Assembly: GCF_008727755.1 (NCBI RefSeq) | Contig: NZ_CP044231.1 | Span: 1,488,001-1,552,000, forward strand | Direction of reading: 5' to 3' | Length of the DNA stretch: 64,000 bases | Origin: Microbacterium caowuchunii | GTDB taxonomy: Bacteria > Actinomycetota > Actinomycetes > Actinomycetales > Microbacteriaceae | Part shown: piece after piece, positions 1 to 8,455 of the stretch | Position numbering within the stretch: position 1 is the stretch's first letter | Layout: every line of letters begins with the position of its first letter | Made by a program: the position numbers and the translations under genes | The notes under the pieces: generated by a model | Seen by the model: the letters and a program-made list of their open reading frames with translations, nothing else | Databases searched by the model: none | Told to the model about the DNA's origin: nothing

Positions 1-480
1 GTTGGACACGACCTTCCACGGCTCCGGCGCGGTGACGGTGAACTGGAAGGTCGCCTTGAGGTCGGGCTGCTCGAACACGGCGAACATGCGCCGGGAATCG
101 GGCACCTCGAACTGCGAGTACAGGTAGACCTCGTCGTCGACCGGGTCGACGAACCGGTGCAGTCCTTCGCCGGTGTTGGTGTACAGGCAGTCCGCGTCCA
201 CGACGAGGACGTTCTCGGACGCCAGTTCGTCCAGGGCGATGCGCGAATCGGCGAACGCGGCGACGTCGATGTCGCGTCCGTTCAGCGTGATCGAGTGCAC
301 GTCCCGGGCGATGAGGTCGATGAACGTCGCGGCCCCGGGCGTCGCGGTGAACCGGACGGTGGTGGTCGAGCGGAAGATCTCCGGACCCGAGGTCAGGTCG
401 AGCACGACCTCGTACGACTGCGTCTCGACGACCGCGCGGCGCTCCTGCGCTTCGATGCGGGTGAGGTTTTCTCCAGGCAC
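1..480 (-). CDS. pepN: Aminopeptidase N, N-terminal part (cut by window edge)
   Basis: The leftward reading frame opens with GTG at 478-480 and stays open to the window edge, so only the first 160 codons are present. The translation begins PGENLTRIEAQERR and continues through beta-rich sequence with segments such as VYLYSQFEVPDSRRMFAVFEQPD and DLKATFQFTVTAPEPWKVVSN. These are typical of the N-terminal domain of actinobacterial M1 zinc aminopeptidases. The catalytic HExxH region lies outside the window. A GGGAG sequence sits about 8 nt before the GTG. The enzyme releases N-terminal residues from peptides in the cytoplasm. A leftward -10 box (TAGGCT, complement of 549-554) would give a leader of about 60 nt. 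The family call is firm; the zinc site cannot be checked here. Confidence 0.88.
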   Translation of the reverse strand, partial: MPGENLTRIEAQERRAVVETQSYEVVLDLTSGPEIFRSTTTVRFTATPGAATFIDLIARDVHSITLNGRDIDVAAFADSRIALDELASENVLVVDADCLYTNTGEGLHRFVDPVDDEVYLYSQFEVPDSRRMFAVFEQPDLKATFQFTVTAPEPWKVVSN

Positions 481-548
481 TGCGTTACTCCCGTGGGGTA
501 TGGGGTGGGATGCCGATCACCGCGGCTGGCGGCGCCGACGACCCGACC

Positions 549-554
549 AGCCTA
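549..554 (-). promoter_or_regulatory. Putative -10 box of pepN
   Basis: TAGGCT on the minus strand, the TAnnnT pattern seen before many genes in this window. It lies in the 188-nt divergent gap between pepN and hemH. No clear -35 is visible. Confidence 0.4.
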
Positions 555-668
555 CGGTTCGCCGGTCCGATCGCGGTATCGGATCTCGTGATGCGGCGCT
601 CGTTACCACGTGGACGCGCTGTCGGGGAGACCGCCCCCGGGACGAACCTGCAGTGGAAGGATGATCGG

Positions 669-1877
669 GTGACCCCCATCGATTCCCCCCAATCGGCCTC
701 CCTCGCGCCCGACGGCGTGCCCTTCGCCTCCGCGCAGGCGGCGAGCGGGGCTCCCTACGTGGAGGTGCCGACCCCCTACGACGGGATCCTGCTCGCGGGT
801 TTCGGCGGCCCCGAGGGGCAGGAGGACGTGATCCCGTTCCTGCGGAACGTGACCCGGGGACGCGGGATCCCGGACGAGCGGCTGGAGGAGGTGGCCCACC
901 ACTACCGTGCTTTCGGCGGAGTGAGCCCCATCAATGCGCAGAACGCCGCGCTCAAGACGGCGCTCGAGTCCGAGCTGGGCAGGCGCGGGATCGCGCTGCC
1001 GGTGTACTGGGGCAACCGCAACTGGTCGCCCTATCTGGAGGAGGCGGTGCGGGAGGCCGCGGATGCCGGATCCCGCACGCTGCTGGCGGTCGCGACGAGC
1101 GCCTACAGCTCGTTCTCGAGCTGCCGGCAGTATCGCGAGGACTTCGCCCGCGTGCTGACCGAGACCGGCCTGGCCGGCACGGTCACGATCGACAAGGTCC
1201 GGCAGTTCTTCGACCACCCCGGTTTCGTGGCCCCCTTCGTCGCGGGGGTGCGCGACGCGATCGCCGGATTCCTCGAGGAGGGGATCGCCCCGGAGCGCGT
1301 GCGCGTGCTCTTCTCCACCCACAGCATCCCGGTGGCCGATGCACAGCGTTCGGGACCCCGGGACGTGGACTTCGGACCCGGCGGTGCCTACGCGGCGCAG
1401 CACGAGGCGGTCGCGGAGGTCGTCATGGCCGACATCGCGGGCGACGTCCCCGCGGCGGGCGCGGTGCCGTGGGAGCTCGTCTACCAGTCCCGTTCCGGCC
1501 CGCCGACCCAGCCCTGGCTCGAGCCCGACGTCTGCGACGTGATCGGGGAGCTGCCCGGTCGCGGCTGCGACGCCGTGGTCATCGTTCCGCTCGGGTTCGT
1601 CAGCGACCACATGGAGGTTCTCTGGGATCTCGACACGGAGGCGATGGATGCTGCGGCGGAAGCCGGGATCCGTGCCGTGCGCACACCGACCCCTGGCGTG
1701 GACCCCGCGTACGTGTCCGGCCTCGTGGACCTGGTCGAGGAACGTCTGCACGGCGCACCCGCCGCGGACCGTCCGCACCGCACGCCCCTCGGTCCGTGGT
1801 TCGACGTCTGCCGCCCCGCGTGCTGCGAGAACGTGCGTGCCGGGTTCAAAACGGCGGCGGCGGGGATCGCCCCCTGA
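669..1877 (+). CDS. hemH: Coproporphyrin/protoporphyrin ferrochelatase
   Basis: A 402-residue ferrochelatase that inserts Fe2+ into a porphyrin. In Actinobacteria the substrate is normally coproporphyrin III (CpfC route). The N-terminal core has the motif LLAGFGGPEGQEDV. The metal-site histidine is H218 in STHSIP, and the acidic segment LDTEAMD lies further on. Cysteines at 152, 381, 385 and 386 match the [2Fe-2S] ligand pattern known for actinobacterial ferrochelatases. The frame is open upstream to 510, but I choose GTG 669 because GGAAGG lies about 9 nt before it and homology starts soon after. It faces pepN divergently and is followed 21 nt later by rpiB. No other haem-synthesis genes are adjacent, which is a little unusual. 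Confidence 0.93.
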   Translation: MTPIDSPQSASLAPDGVPFASAQAASGAPYVEVPTPYDGILLAGFGGPEGQEDVIPFLRNVTRGRGIPDERLEEVAHHYRAFGGVSPINAQNAALKTALESELGRRGIALPVYWGNRNWSPYLEEAVREAADAGSRTLLAVATSAYSSFSSCRQYREDFARVLTETGLAGTVTIDKVRQFFDHPGFVAPFVAGVRDAIAGFLEEGIAPERVRVLFSTHSIPVADAQRSGPRDVDFGPGGAYAAQHEAVAEVVMADIAGDVPAAGAVPWELVYQSRSGPPTQPWLEPDVCDVIGELPGRGCDAVVIVPLGFVSDHMEVLWDLDTEAMDAAAEAGIRAVRTPTPGVDPAYVSGLVDLVEERLHGAPAADRPHRTPLGPWFDVCRPACCENVRAGFKTAAAGIAP

Positions 1878-1885
1878 ACGATCTC

Positions 1886-1891
1886 TAGGAT
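1886..1891 (+). promoter_or_regulatory. -10 box for leaderless rpiB
   Basis: TAGGAT lies 7 nt before ATG 1899, so transcription would begin at or next to the A of the start codon. This supports ATG 1899 over the in-frame GTG 1893. Confidence 0.5.
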
Positions 1892-1898
1892 TGTGGCC

Positions 1899-2447
1899 AT
1901 GCGCATCCACATCGCCACCGATCACGCCGGTCTCGAGTTCTCCACGCAGCTGCAGCACCACCTCGCGGAGCAGGGGCACGACGTGGTGGACCACGGTCCC
2001 CTCGACTACGACGCCCTCGACGACTACCCCTCGTTCTGCATCCGGGCGGCCCAGGCGGTCGCGCGTGACCAGGCGGCCGGCATCGAGACCCGCGGCATCG
2101 TGTTCGGTGGATCCGGGAACGGCGAGCAGATCGCGGCGAACAAGGTCGCGGGTATCCGCGCTGCGCTGGTCTGGAACATCCCGACTGCCGAGCTGGCGCG
2201 GGAGCACAACGACGCGAACGTGATCGCGATCGGCGCGCGCCAGCACACGTTCGAGGAGGCCGTGACCTTCATCGACCGGTTCATCGCGACGCCCTTCTCG
2301 AACGACGAGCGCCACATCCGCCGGATCGCGCAGATCGCCGCGTTCGAGCAGGACGGGTCGCTGCTGCCGGACCCGCGGGCCGGGCAGGACCGCCCGGCGG
2401 ACGTCCTCGCCGCGGACGACACCAGCTTCGATCCGGAAGCGGGCTGA
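1899..2447 (+). CDS. rpiB: Ribose-5-phosphate isomerase B
   Basis: A 182-residue RpiB-family isomerase that interconverts ribose 5-phosphate and ribulose 5-phosphate in the non-oxidative pentose phosphate pathway. The start MRIHIATDHAGLEF is characteristic, with Asp-His in the active-site loop. The anion-hole segment GGSGNGEQIAANKV matches mycobacterial-type RpiB, where the cysteine of the E. coli enzyme is replaced, and HNDANVIAIGARQH follows. It is somewhat longer than the usual 150-160 residues because of an acidic C-terminal tail. A GTG six bases upstream (1893) is an alternative start, but the -10 spacing favours ATG 1899. Its stop overlaps the next gene's start by one base (TGATG), implying translational coupling. 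Confidence 0.93.
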   Translation: MRIHIATDHAGLEFSTQLQHHLAEQGHDVVDHGPLDYDALDDYPSFCIRAAQAVARDQAAGIETRGIVFGGSGNGEQIAANKVAGIRAALVWNIPTAELAREHNDANVIAIGARQHTFEEAVTFIDRFIATPFSNDERHIRRIAQIAAFEQDGSLLPDPRAGQDRPADVLAADDTSFDPEAG

Positions 2448-3445
2448 TGCCGGAGGGGCATTCGGTCCATCGCATCGCCCGCCAGTTCGATCGCAACTTC
2501 GTCGGGCGCCGGGTGTCCGCGTCCAGCCCGCAGGGGCGCTTCGCGGAGGGGGCCTCGCTGCTCGACGGCCGGGAGGCGCTCGCGGCGCGCGCGGTGGGCA
2601 AGCAGATGTTCCTCGAGTTCGAGGAGGACCTCTGGTTGCGGGTGCACCTGGGGCTCTACGGCGCGTGGGACTTCTCCGGGGAGATCCTGGTCGACCCGAC
2701 GATCGCCTCGGCGAACGGGAGGATGGGGCAGACGAATCAGCGCGGCACCGCGCTGGACGAGCCCGTGCTGGACGATGCGGGGGAGAACTCCCTGACCTCC
2801 ATCGGGGCCCCGCGCCGTGCCCGCGTGCATGTGCGCATGTCGGAGCAGACGACGGGGCTCGCCGAGGAGGGCGCGGAATGGCCACCGCCCGTCGTCGGCC
2901 AGGTGCGGCTGCGCCTGCTCACCGAGCTGACCTGCGCCGATCTGCGCGGCCCGACTGCCTGCCAACTGCAGACCCCGGACGAGGTGCAGGCCACGATCGA
3001 CAAGCTCGGCCCGGACCCCCTCGTGGACGACGCCGTGGCGGGTGAGGAGCGGTTCACCGCCGTGGTCCGGCGCAAGCCCACGGCGATCGGCCTGCTGCTG
3101 ATGGACCAGAACGTGGTCAGCGGCATCGGCAACGTGTACCGGGCGGAGCTCCTGTTCCGCGCCCGGCTGAACCCGCACACACCCGGTCGCGACGTGCCCG
3201 AGGAGACGGTGCGGGGACTCTGGCGTGACTGGTCACGGCTGCTGACGATCGGTGTCGAGACCGGGCAGATGATGACGATGGACGACCTCTCGCCGGACCG
3301 GTGGCGGGCGGCCATGGCCAGCCGCGACGACAGGCACTGGGTCTATCACCGTGCCGGCTTGCCGTGCCGGGTCTGCGGAACGGCGATCGTCCTCGAGGAG
3401 ATGGGCGCGCGGAAGCTCTACTGGTGCCCTTCCTGTCAGGCATGA
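2447..3445 (+). CDS. Fpg/Nei-family DNA glycosylase (endonuclease VIII-like)
   Basis: A 332-residue base-excision repair enzyme of the Fpg/Nei family, a bifunctional glycosylase/AP lyase for oxidised bases. It begins MPEGH, with catalytic Pro2 and the conserved Glu3. The helix-two-turn-helix region VVSGIGNVYRAELLFRARLNP is clear. The C-terminal zinc finger is complete (C307, C310, C327, C330). It is longer than the usual 265-290 residues because of an acidic insertion at about residues 84-150 between the strands of the N-terminal domain. The start overlaps the rpiB stop by one base. The PEGH start points to a Nei-type rather than MutM-type enzyme; which actinobacterial Nei it is cannot be settled by eye. 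Confidence 0.9.
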   Translation: MPEGHSVHRIARQFDRNFVGRRVSASSPQGRFAEGASLLDGREALAARAVGKQMFLEFEEDLWLRVHLGLYGAWDFSGEILVDPTIASANGRMGQTNQRGTALDEPVLDDAGENSLTSIGAPRRARVHVRMSEQTTGLAEEGAEWPPPVVGQVRLRLLTELTCADLRGPTACQLQTPDEVQATIDKLGPDPLVDDAVAGEERFTAVVRRKPTAIGLLLMDQNVVSGIGNVYRAELLFRARLNPHTPGRDVPEETVRGLWRDWSRLLTIGVETGQMMTMDDLSPDRWRAAMASRDDRHWVYHRAGLPCRVCGTAIVLEEMGARKLYWCPSCQA

Positions 3446-3452
3446 TCGGGCC

Positions 3453-4088
3453 ATGAGACAGAACCCGAGCTTCGTCATGACGGACGTCGGCGAGATCCGT
3501 CGGCTCATCGAGCGCAATCCCTGGGTGACCCTGGTCAGCCACACCGAGAGCGGCCTGGTGGCGTCGCACTACGCGGTGCTGCTGGACGACGCCCGGGAGG
3601 ACCTGACCATCGTGGGACACGTCGGCAAGCCGGATGACATGATCCACGGTCTCGGCCGGGGCGAACTCCTCGTCGTCGTACAGGGCCCGCACGGGTACAT
3701 CTCGCCCGGGTGGTACGGCGACGGCCCCGCGGTGCCCACATGGAACTTCGTCTCCGCGCACCTGAGCGGCGTCCCCGAACTGCTCGACACGGCGGAGAAC
3801 CTCCGGGTCCTCGATCGGCTCGTCGACCGCTTCGAGCGGCCGATGCCGCATCCCCGGGGGATGTGGGCGGCTCCGAACGACGCGGACTTCGTGGAGCGGC
3901 TCGAGCGCGGCACCACCGGCTTCCGGCTCACCCCCACGCGGGTCGTCGGTAAGCGGAAGCTCAGCCAGAACCGTCCCGGCGAGACCGTGGACCACATCGT
4001 CGAGATGCTCCGCGCCGAGGGCCCCCACGCGAATCCCGCTCTGGCCGACGAGATGGCGCGCGCCCGGGCGGCGCGGAGCGGGCTGTGA
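3453..4088 (+). CDS. PaiB-family FMN-binding protein
   Basis: A 211-residue member of the PaiB / FMN-binding negative transcriptional regulator family, which has a split-barrel flavin-binding fold. Family motifs visible are YISPGWYGDGPAVPTWNFVSAH and the C-terminal GKRKLSQNRP. Length fits the family (about 200-215). The family name comes from Bacillus PaiB, where it was linked to protease and sporulation control. No DNA-binding domain is obvious here, so a direct regulatory role is not shown. ATG 3453 is chosen because homology starts there; a -10-like CATGAT ends 6 nt upstream, suggesting a leaderless message. The stop overlaps the amidohydrolase start by 4 nt (GTGA), so the two are probably co-translated. 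Confidence 0.85.
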   Translation: MRQNPSFVMTDVGEIRRLIERNPWVTLVSHTESGLVASHYAVLLDDAREDLTIVGHVGKPDDMIHGLGRGELLVVVQGPHGYISPGWYGDGPAVPTWNFVSAHLSGVPELLDTAENLRVLDRLVDRFERPMPHPRGMWAAPNDADFVERLERGTTGFRLTPTRVVGKRKLSQNRPGETVDHIVEMLRAEGPHANPALADEMARARAARSGL

Positions 4089-5575
4089 TCGGCGCCACCG
4101 TCGACGCGGTCGCGCGCGTGCGGGTCGCCGGGCCCGGGGCGGAGCTCCTCCCCGACGACGGGCTCTACGACGTCCTGATCAGCGACGGACGCATCGCCGA
4201 CATCGCCCCGACCGGGGCATTGCGCCTGGCCGGCGACATCCTCGACGCGCACGGCGCGTTCCTCGTGCCGGGGCTGTGGGACCATCACGTCCACGTCACA
4301 CCCTGGGCCCTGGCCTCGGAGCGGATACCGCTGCACGACGTATCGTCGGCAGCGGAGGCCGCGGCACGGATGGCGGGTGCTCCGCCCCTGCGCGACGGCC
4401 GTCGGGTGGGGATGGGGATGCGCTTCGCGTTCTGGCCGGACACGCCGAGCCTGGCCGTGCTGGACGCGGCGACGGGCGGCATCCCCACCTACCTGGTCAA
4501 CGCGGACCTGCACAGCGTCTGGCTGAACTCCGCCGCGCTCGCCCGGGAGGGTCTCGCCACGACCGACGGGGTGCTGCGTGAGGAGGACGCGTTCGAGGTC
4601 GCCCGGCGGTTGAACGCCGTGGCGCCTGAGGACGCGGACGACGCCGTGGCGGCGATGGGGACGGCGGCCGCCGCGCGCGGGGTCGTCGGCATCGTGGATC
4701 TCGACATGCAGTGGAACGCCGAGTCCTGGATGCGCCGCCTCGCGAGCGGCTTCGACGCGCTGCGGGTCGAGTTCGGCGTCTACCCGGAGCACCTGGAACG
4801 TGCGATCGGCGAAGGGCTGCGCACCGGCGACGCCCTGCCGGGCCGGACCGGCCTCGTCGAAGTGGGGCCGATGAAGGTCATCACGGACGGCTCCCTCGGC
4901 ACCAGGACGGCAGCGTGCTCGCATCCCTACCCGCACGATCCCGCCGACCGCGGGGTGCTGACCGTGCCGCCGGCCGCGCTTCGCGCGCTCATGTCGCGGG
5001 CGACCGGCGCGGGCTTCGCCTGCGCGGTGCACGCCATCGGCGACGAGGCCAACCGGCACGCGCTGGACGCGTTCGCCGCGACCGGCGCGTGGGGGACGAT
5101 CGAGCACGCGCAGCTGGTCTCGCGTACGGACATCCCGCGGTTCGCTCGACTGGGCGTTGCGGCGAGCGTGCAACCGGAGCATGCGCTGGACGATCGTGAG
5201 CTGACCGACAGCGTCTGGGCCGCGCAGACCGCGACCCCCTATCCGCTGCGCTCCCTGGCCGATGCCGGTGCGGACGTGCTGCTCGGTTCCGACGCGCCCG
5301 TCGCGCCCCTCGACCCGTGGTCGGCGATGGCCGCGGCGGTGTTCCGCACGCGCGGAGCGGCCGACGCCTGGCGGCCTGAGGAGGCGCTGCCGTTTCCGCT
5401 GGCCCTCGCGGCGTCCACGCGGGGGGGATCCCGGCGTCCGCAGACGATCGCGGTGGGTGCGCCCGCGGACCTGGTCCTCTGCGCCACCGATCCGCGCACC
5501 GCGGACGAGAGCACCCTGCGTGGCATGGAGGTGCGCGCGACGCTCCTCGGCGGCCGCGTCACCCATCTCGCCTGA
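4085..5575 (+). CDS. Amidohydrolase family protein (YtcJ-like)
   Basis: A 496-residue metal-dependent hydrolase of the amidohydrolase superfamily, YtcJ type. It shows the first-strand HxH (H68, H70 in DHHVHVTPW), the family segment NADLHSVWLNSAAL, KVITDGSLGTRTA, the later metal-ligand stretch AVHAIGDEANRHALD, SVQPEH, and GSDAPVAPLDPW near the C-terminus. The N- and C-terminal pieces form the usual small beta-sandwich. Substrate cannot be told from sequence; the family includes N-substituted formamide and imidazolone-type hydrolases. GTG 4085 overlaps the stop of the PaiB-like gene (GTGA), so the pair forms an operon. A strong hairpin follows the stop at 5616-5651. Confidence 0.87.
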   Translation: MIGATVDAVARVRVAGPGAELLPDDGLYDVLISDGRIADIAPTGALRLAGDILDAHGAFLVPGLWDHHVHVTPWALASERIPLHDVSSAAEAAARMAGAPPLRDGRRVGMGMRFAFWPDTPSLAVLDAATGGIPTYLVNADLHSVWLNSAALAREGLATTDGVLREEDAFEVARRLNAVAPEDADDAVAAMGTAAAARGVVGIVDLDMQWNAESWMRRLASGFDALRVEFGVYPEHLERAIGEGLRTGDALPGRTGLVEVGPMKVITDGSLGTRTAACSHPYPHDPADRGVLTVPPAALRALMSRATGAGFACAVHAIGDEANRHALDAFAATGAWGTIEHAQLVSRTDIPRFARLGVAASVQPEHALDDRELTDSVWAAQTATPYPLRSLADAGADVLLGSDAPVAPLDPWSAMAAAVFRTRGAADAWRPEEALPFPLALAASTRGGSRRPQTIAVGAPADLVLCATDPRTADESTLRGMEVRATLLGGRVTHLA

Positions 5576-5615
5576 TGCCGGCTCGCATGGTGTCCTCCGG
5601 GAGATGCCGGAGATG

Positions 5616-5651
5616 ACGAAGAGGCCCCCGCCGTGGCGGGGGCCTCTTCGT
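5616..5651. terminator. Bidirectional terminator between amidohydrolase and dps
   Basis: A perfect 16-bp inverted repeat (arms 5617-5632 and 5635-5650, sequence CGAAGAGGCCCCCGCC and its complement), extendable by one A-T pair. It lies between convergent genes and can serve both. Confidence 0.85.
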
Positions 5652-5665
5652 TCAGCAGGGGAGGG

Positions 5666-6151
5666 TCACTCGGCGAGGTGCGCGGAGAGGAACCAGCGGT
5701 CCTTCTCGAGACCGGCGCGGATGCCGATCACGATGTCCTGGCTGGTGAGGTCGATCTCGTCGAGGCCGTCGATGGCGGCCTGGACGTCGACGATCACACC
5801 GTCGATCTCGGCGACGACGTGACGGATCATCTCGTCCCAGGGCGTGAAGCCGGCGGGCACGCTCGAGGGCTTGCTCTTCTCGGCGACCGTGCTGAGGCGG
5901 GCGTCGACGGGCAGGCCGAGGGCGACGATGCGCTCTGCGGCGAGGTCGGCGTAGGACTGGGCGTGCTCGACGACCGTGTCCAGGAGTTCGTGGATCGCGA
6001 TGAAGTTCGCGCCGCGGACGTTCCAGTGCGCCTGCTTCCCGTTCACGGCCAATGCCTGCAGCCCCAGGGTCACCGGGGTCAGGAACTGTGCGGCGCCGGC
6101 GGCGACGGTGGGGTCCGCGGCGGTGGCGGGGATGGTGAGGTTCTTCGACAT
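5666..6151 (-). CDS. dps: Dps ferritin-like iron-storage / DNA-protection protein
   Basis: A 161-residue Dps protein. The dodecamer oxidises Fe2+ with peroxide and stores it, and often binds DNA. All intersubunit ferroxidase-site residues are in place at the normal spacing: H42 and H54 and D58 (AHWNVRGANFIAIHELLD), then D69 and E73 (ADLAAER). There is no long Lys-rich N-terminal tail, so DNA binding is uncertain. A GGAGG sequence precedes ATG 6151. It stands alone, convergent with the amidohydrolase and divergent from the acyltransferase. No peroxide- or iron-regulator site is obvious upstream. Confidence 0.93.
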   Translation of the reverse strand: MSKNLTIPATAADPTVAAGAAQFLTPVTLGLQALAVNGKQAHWNVRGANFIAIHELLDTVVEHAQSYADLAAERIVALGLPVDARLSTVAEKSKPSSVPAGFTPWDEMIRHVVAEIDGVIVDVQAAIDGLDEIDLTSQDIVIGIRAGLEKDRWFLSAHLAE

Positions 6152-6189
6152 GGTGATGCCTCCGTTTTCTGCAGTTCGCCTCTGCTGAT

Positions 6190-6223
6190 GACAACGCTAG
6201 TGACACCCCAGAATTCCGCAAGC
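6190..6223 (-). promoter_or_regulatory. Possible dps promoter
   Basis: On the minus strand TTGCGG is followed after about 16 nt by TAGCGT, a reasonable actinobacterial -35/-10 pair, roughly 40 nt upstream of the dps start. This is pattern matching only. Confidence 0.35.
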
Positions 6224-6297
6224 AAAGTGAGGCTGCGCTAAGCACCGCCGCGGCGCCGCGCGGACGCGTCGATCAGGGGATCGGCGGCCGGAGCAGA

Positions 6298-6303
6298 TAG
6301 CGT
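6298..6303 (+). promoter_or_regulatory. -10 box for leaderless acyltransferase gene
   Basis: TAGCGT ends 6 nt before GTG 6310, and no Shine-Dalgarno is present, consistent with a leaderless transcript. Confidence 0.45.
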
Positions 6304-6309
6304 CGTGGG

Positions 6310-8445
6310 GTGGCAGCGGCAGAACACGATTCGGTCCCTCAGCGGTTGGACGATCCGGCGCACGCGGTGCGCCGCGAGCCCGTGGGACGTTCCCCGGAGC
6401 ACGCGGAACCCTCGCGCTTCCTCCCGCACGTCCAGGGGCTTCGTGCGATCGCGGTTCTGCTGGTGGTCCTCTACCACTTCTGGCCCGGACGCCTGCCCGG
6501 CGGGTACGTCGGCGTCGACGTGTTCTTCGTGATCTCCGGGTTCCTCATCACCGGTCACCTCATGCGCGAGCTGACCGCGACGGGCACGGTGCGGCTCGGG
6601 CAGTTCTGGGCGCGCCGGGCGCGCCGCCTTCTCCCCGCCTCGCTCCTCGTCCTGCTCGTGTGCGCGCTCGTGGCTGCCTCGCCGTACCTGATGCCGGTGT
6701 CCGGGCTGCAGCGCGAGATCTCAGAGATCCTCGCCTCGACCTTCTACGTGGAGAACTGGTACCTCGCCTTCACCTCCGCCGACTACCTGAACCACGCCGG
6801 CGACCCCTCGATGGTGCAGCACTACTGGTCTCTGTCGTTGGAGGAGCAGTTCTACGTGCTGTGGCCCCTGATCATGCTGTTCGCGGCGTGGGCGGGCGTG
6901 CGGTGGTTCGGCGGGCGGACCCGCCGGGTCATCCTGATCACGCTGGCCGTGGTGAGCGCGGCGTCCCTGGTGTTCTGCATCGTCTTCACCCTCACCGACC
7001 CGGCGCCGGCGTACTTCGTCACGTTCGGCCGGATGTGGGAGTTCGGGCTCGGGGCGATGCTCGCGCTCGTCCCGGCGCTGCGCATCCGCAACGCGGTGGG
7101 CAGCTTCCTGCTCGGCTGGGCGGGGATCCTGGCGCTGGTCTACACGGCGTTCCGCTTCGACGCCTCGACGCCGTTCCCCGGCTACAGTGCGCTGCTCCCG
7201 GCCCTCGGCGCCGCGGCCGTCATCGCCGCCTCCAACAGCGAGCGCTGGTGGTACCCCACCCGGCTCCTGGCGGTGCCGCCCATGCGGTTCACCGGCGACA
7301 TCTCCTACTCGCTGTACCTCTGGCACTGGCCGCTCATCGTGATCGCGCCGTCGGTGCCGTTCTGGGGTCTCACGATCTACCACCGCGTGGCGCTCCTCCT
7401 GCTCTGCTTCGTGCTGGCGTGGCTGACCAAGCGCTTCGTCGAGGATCCGTTCCGCGGCTGGAAGGTGCTCACCGCTCGACCCGCGAAGGTCTCCCTGTGG
7501 GCATCGCTCGTGGCGATGGTGCTCGTCGCGGGGACAGCCGGGGGAGCGTGGGCACTCAACGCGCCGGCCTACCGCGAGGGCGTGGAACAGCTGGCCGAGC
7601 TCCGTGAGTCGCCGCCGGAGTGCTTCGGCGCCGCATCCGTGCTCGATCCCTCCTGCGGCGGCGAGCGGGTGAGCACGGCGATCCTGCCGAGCCCCGGCTT
7701 CGCGGGGGTGGACAAGCCGGCCGACGAGCAGTGCTTCGTGCAGCTCAACGGTGCCGAGCCCGTGGTCTGCGAATTCGGATCGGACGCGGCGGATGCGCCC
7801 ACGGTGGCCCTCATCGGGGACAGTCATGCCTTCCAGCTGCTGCCGACGTTCCAGCGCATCGCGCAGGAGAACGGGTGGCGCCTGGTCACGTACGTCAAGG
7901 GGGCGTGCCCGTGGAGCGCGACCCCGCTCGCGACGTCGGGCGCCTTCGGGGACGCCTGCACCCAGTGGCGTGAGGCGGTCACCGCCGACCTCGTGGCCGA
8001 CCCGCCGGACGTCGTCTTCACCGCCGCGATCGCGACGACGCCGTACGCGTCCGCCGGTTTCGCGTCGTCGTACGACGCCGCCGTGGCCGGATACCGCGAG
8101 GCGTGGTCGACCATGACGGAGGCCGGTGTCCCGATCGTGACCGTCGTGGACAACCCGGTGTGGGAGACCGACCCCAACAAGTGCCTGCGCACCCGCGACG
8201 TCGCCGCCTGCGATGGTGCCCGTGCCGAGGTGCTGGTGGCGGAGGACCCCTTGCGGGAGGCGGCGGAGGGGCAGGAGCTCGTGACACTGCTCGATTTCAC
8301 CGACGTCTTCTGCGACGAGGACTCCTGCTTCCCGGTCGTCGGGAACGCGAACGTGTACCGCGACCAGGACCACCTCACGGTGACCTTCGCGGACACCCTG
8401 GCGCCGGCCTACACGGCCGCGTTGCGCGAGGCCATGGGGCGCTAG
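6310..8445 (+). CDS. Membrane acyltransferase (AT3) with SGNH domain
   Basis: A 711-residue protein of the OafA/YrhL type. The N-terminal half (about residues 37-400) is an acyltransferase-3 domain with around ten membrane helices and the hallmarks LRAIAVLLVVLYHFWPG, GGYVGVDVFFVISGFLIT, RRARRLLPAS and a WSLSLEEQFY stretch. After a further transmembrane helix the C-terminal half is an extracytoplasmic SGNH hydrolase-like domain with VALIGDSHAFQLLP and the catalytic-dyad region DQDHLT. Such proteins O-acetylate or otherwise acylate cell-surface glycans, lipids or peptidoglycan. The stop codon TAG (8443-8445) forms the beginning of the next gene's -10 box. The substrate is not deducible from the neighbours. 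Confidence 0.9.
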   Translation: MAAAEHDSVPQRLDDPAHAVRREPVGRSPEHAEPSRFLPHVQGLRAIAVLLVVLYHFWPGRLPGGYVGVDVFFVISGFLITGHLMRELTATGTVRLGQFWARRARRLLPASLLVLLVCALVAASPYLMPVSGLQREISEILASTFYVENWYLAFTSADYLNHAGDPSMVQHYWSLSLEEQFYVLWPLIMLFAAWAGVRWFGGRTRRVILITLAVVSAASLVFCIVFTLTDPAPAYFVTFGRMWEFGLGAMLALVPALRIRNAVGSFLLGWAGILALVYTAFRFDASTPFPGYSALLPALGAAAVIAASNSERWWYPTRLLAVPPMRFTGDISYSLYLWHWPLIVIAPSVPFWGLTIYHRVALLLLCFVLAWLTKRFVEDPFRGWKVLTARPAKVSLWASLVAMVLVAGTAGGAWALNAPAYREGVEQLAELRESPPECFGAASVLDPSCGGERVSTAILPSPGFAGVDKPADEQCFVQLNGAEPVVCEFGSDAADAPTVALIGDSHAFQLLPTFQRIAQENGWRLVTYVKGACPWSATPLATSGAFGDACTQWREAVTADLVADPPDVVFTAAIATTPYASAGFASSYDAAVAGYREAWSTMTEAGVPIVTVVDNPVWETDPNKCLRTRDVAACDGARAEVLVAEDPLREAAEGQELVTLLDFTDVFCDEDSCFPVVGNANVYRDQDHLTVTFADTLAPAYTAALREAMGR

Positions 8446-8448
8446 GGT
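8443..8448 (+). promoter_or_regulatory. -10 box overlapping the acyltransferase stop codon
   Basis: TAGGGT, whose first three bases are the TAG stop of the acyltransferase. It ends 7 nt before ATG 8456, giving a leaderless gamma-carbonic-anhydrase message. Confidence 0.5.
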
Positions 8449-8455
8449 CTGAACC

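Noticed and set aside
603..2885. 760-codon minus-strand frame opposite hemH, rpiB and the glycosylase
   Set aside because: Lack of stops is expected in GC-rich antisense frames; three well-supported genes run the other way.
4085..5575. Amidohydrolase as a dihydroorotase or urease-type enzyme
   Set aside because: The NADLHSVWLNS and DGSLGTRTA segments place it in the YtcJ group, and no pyrimidine or urease genes are adjacent.
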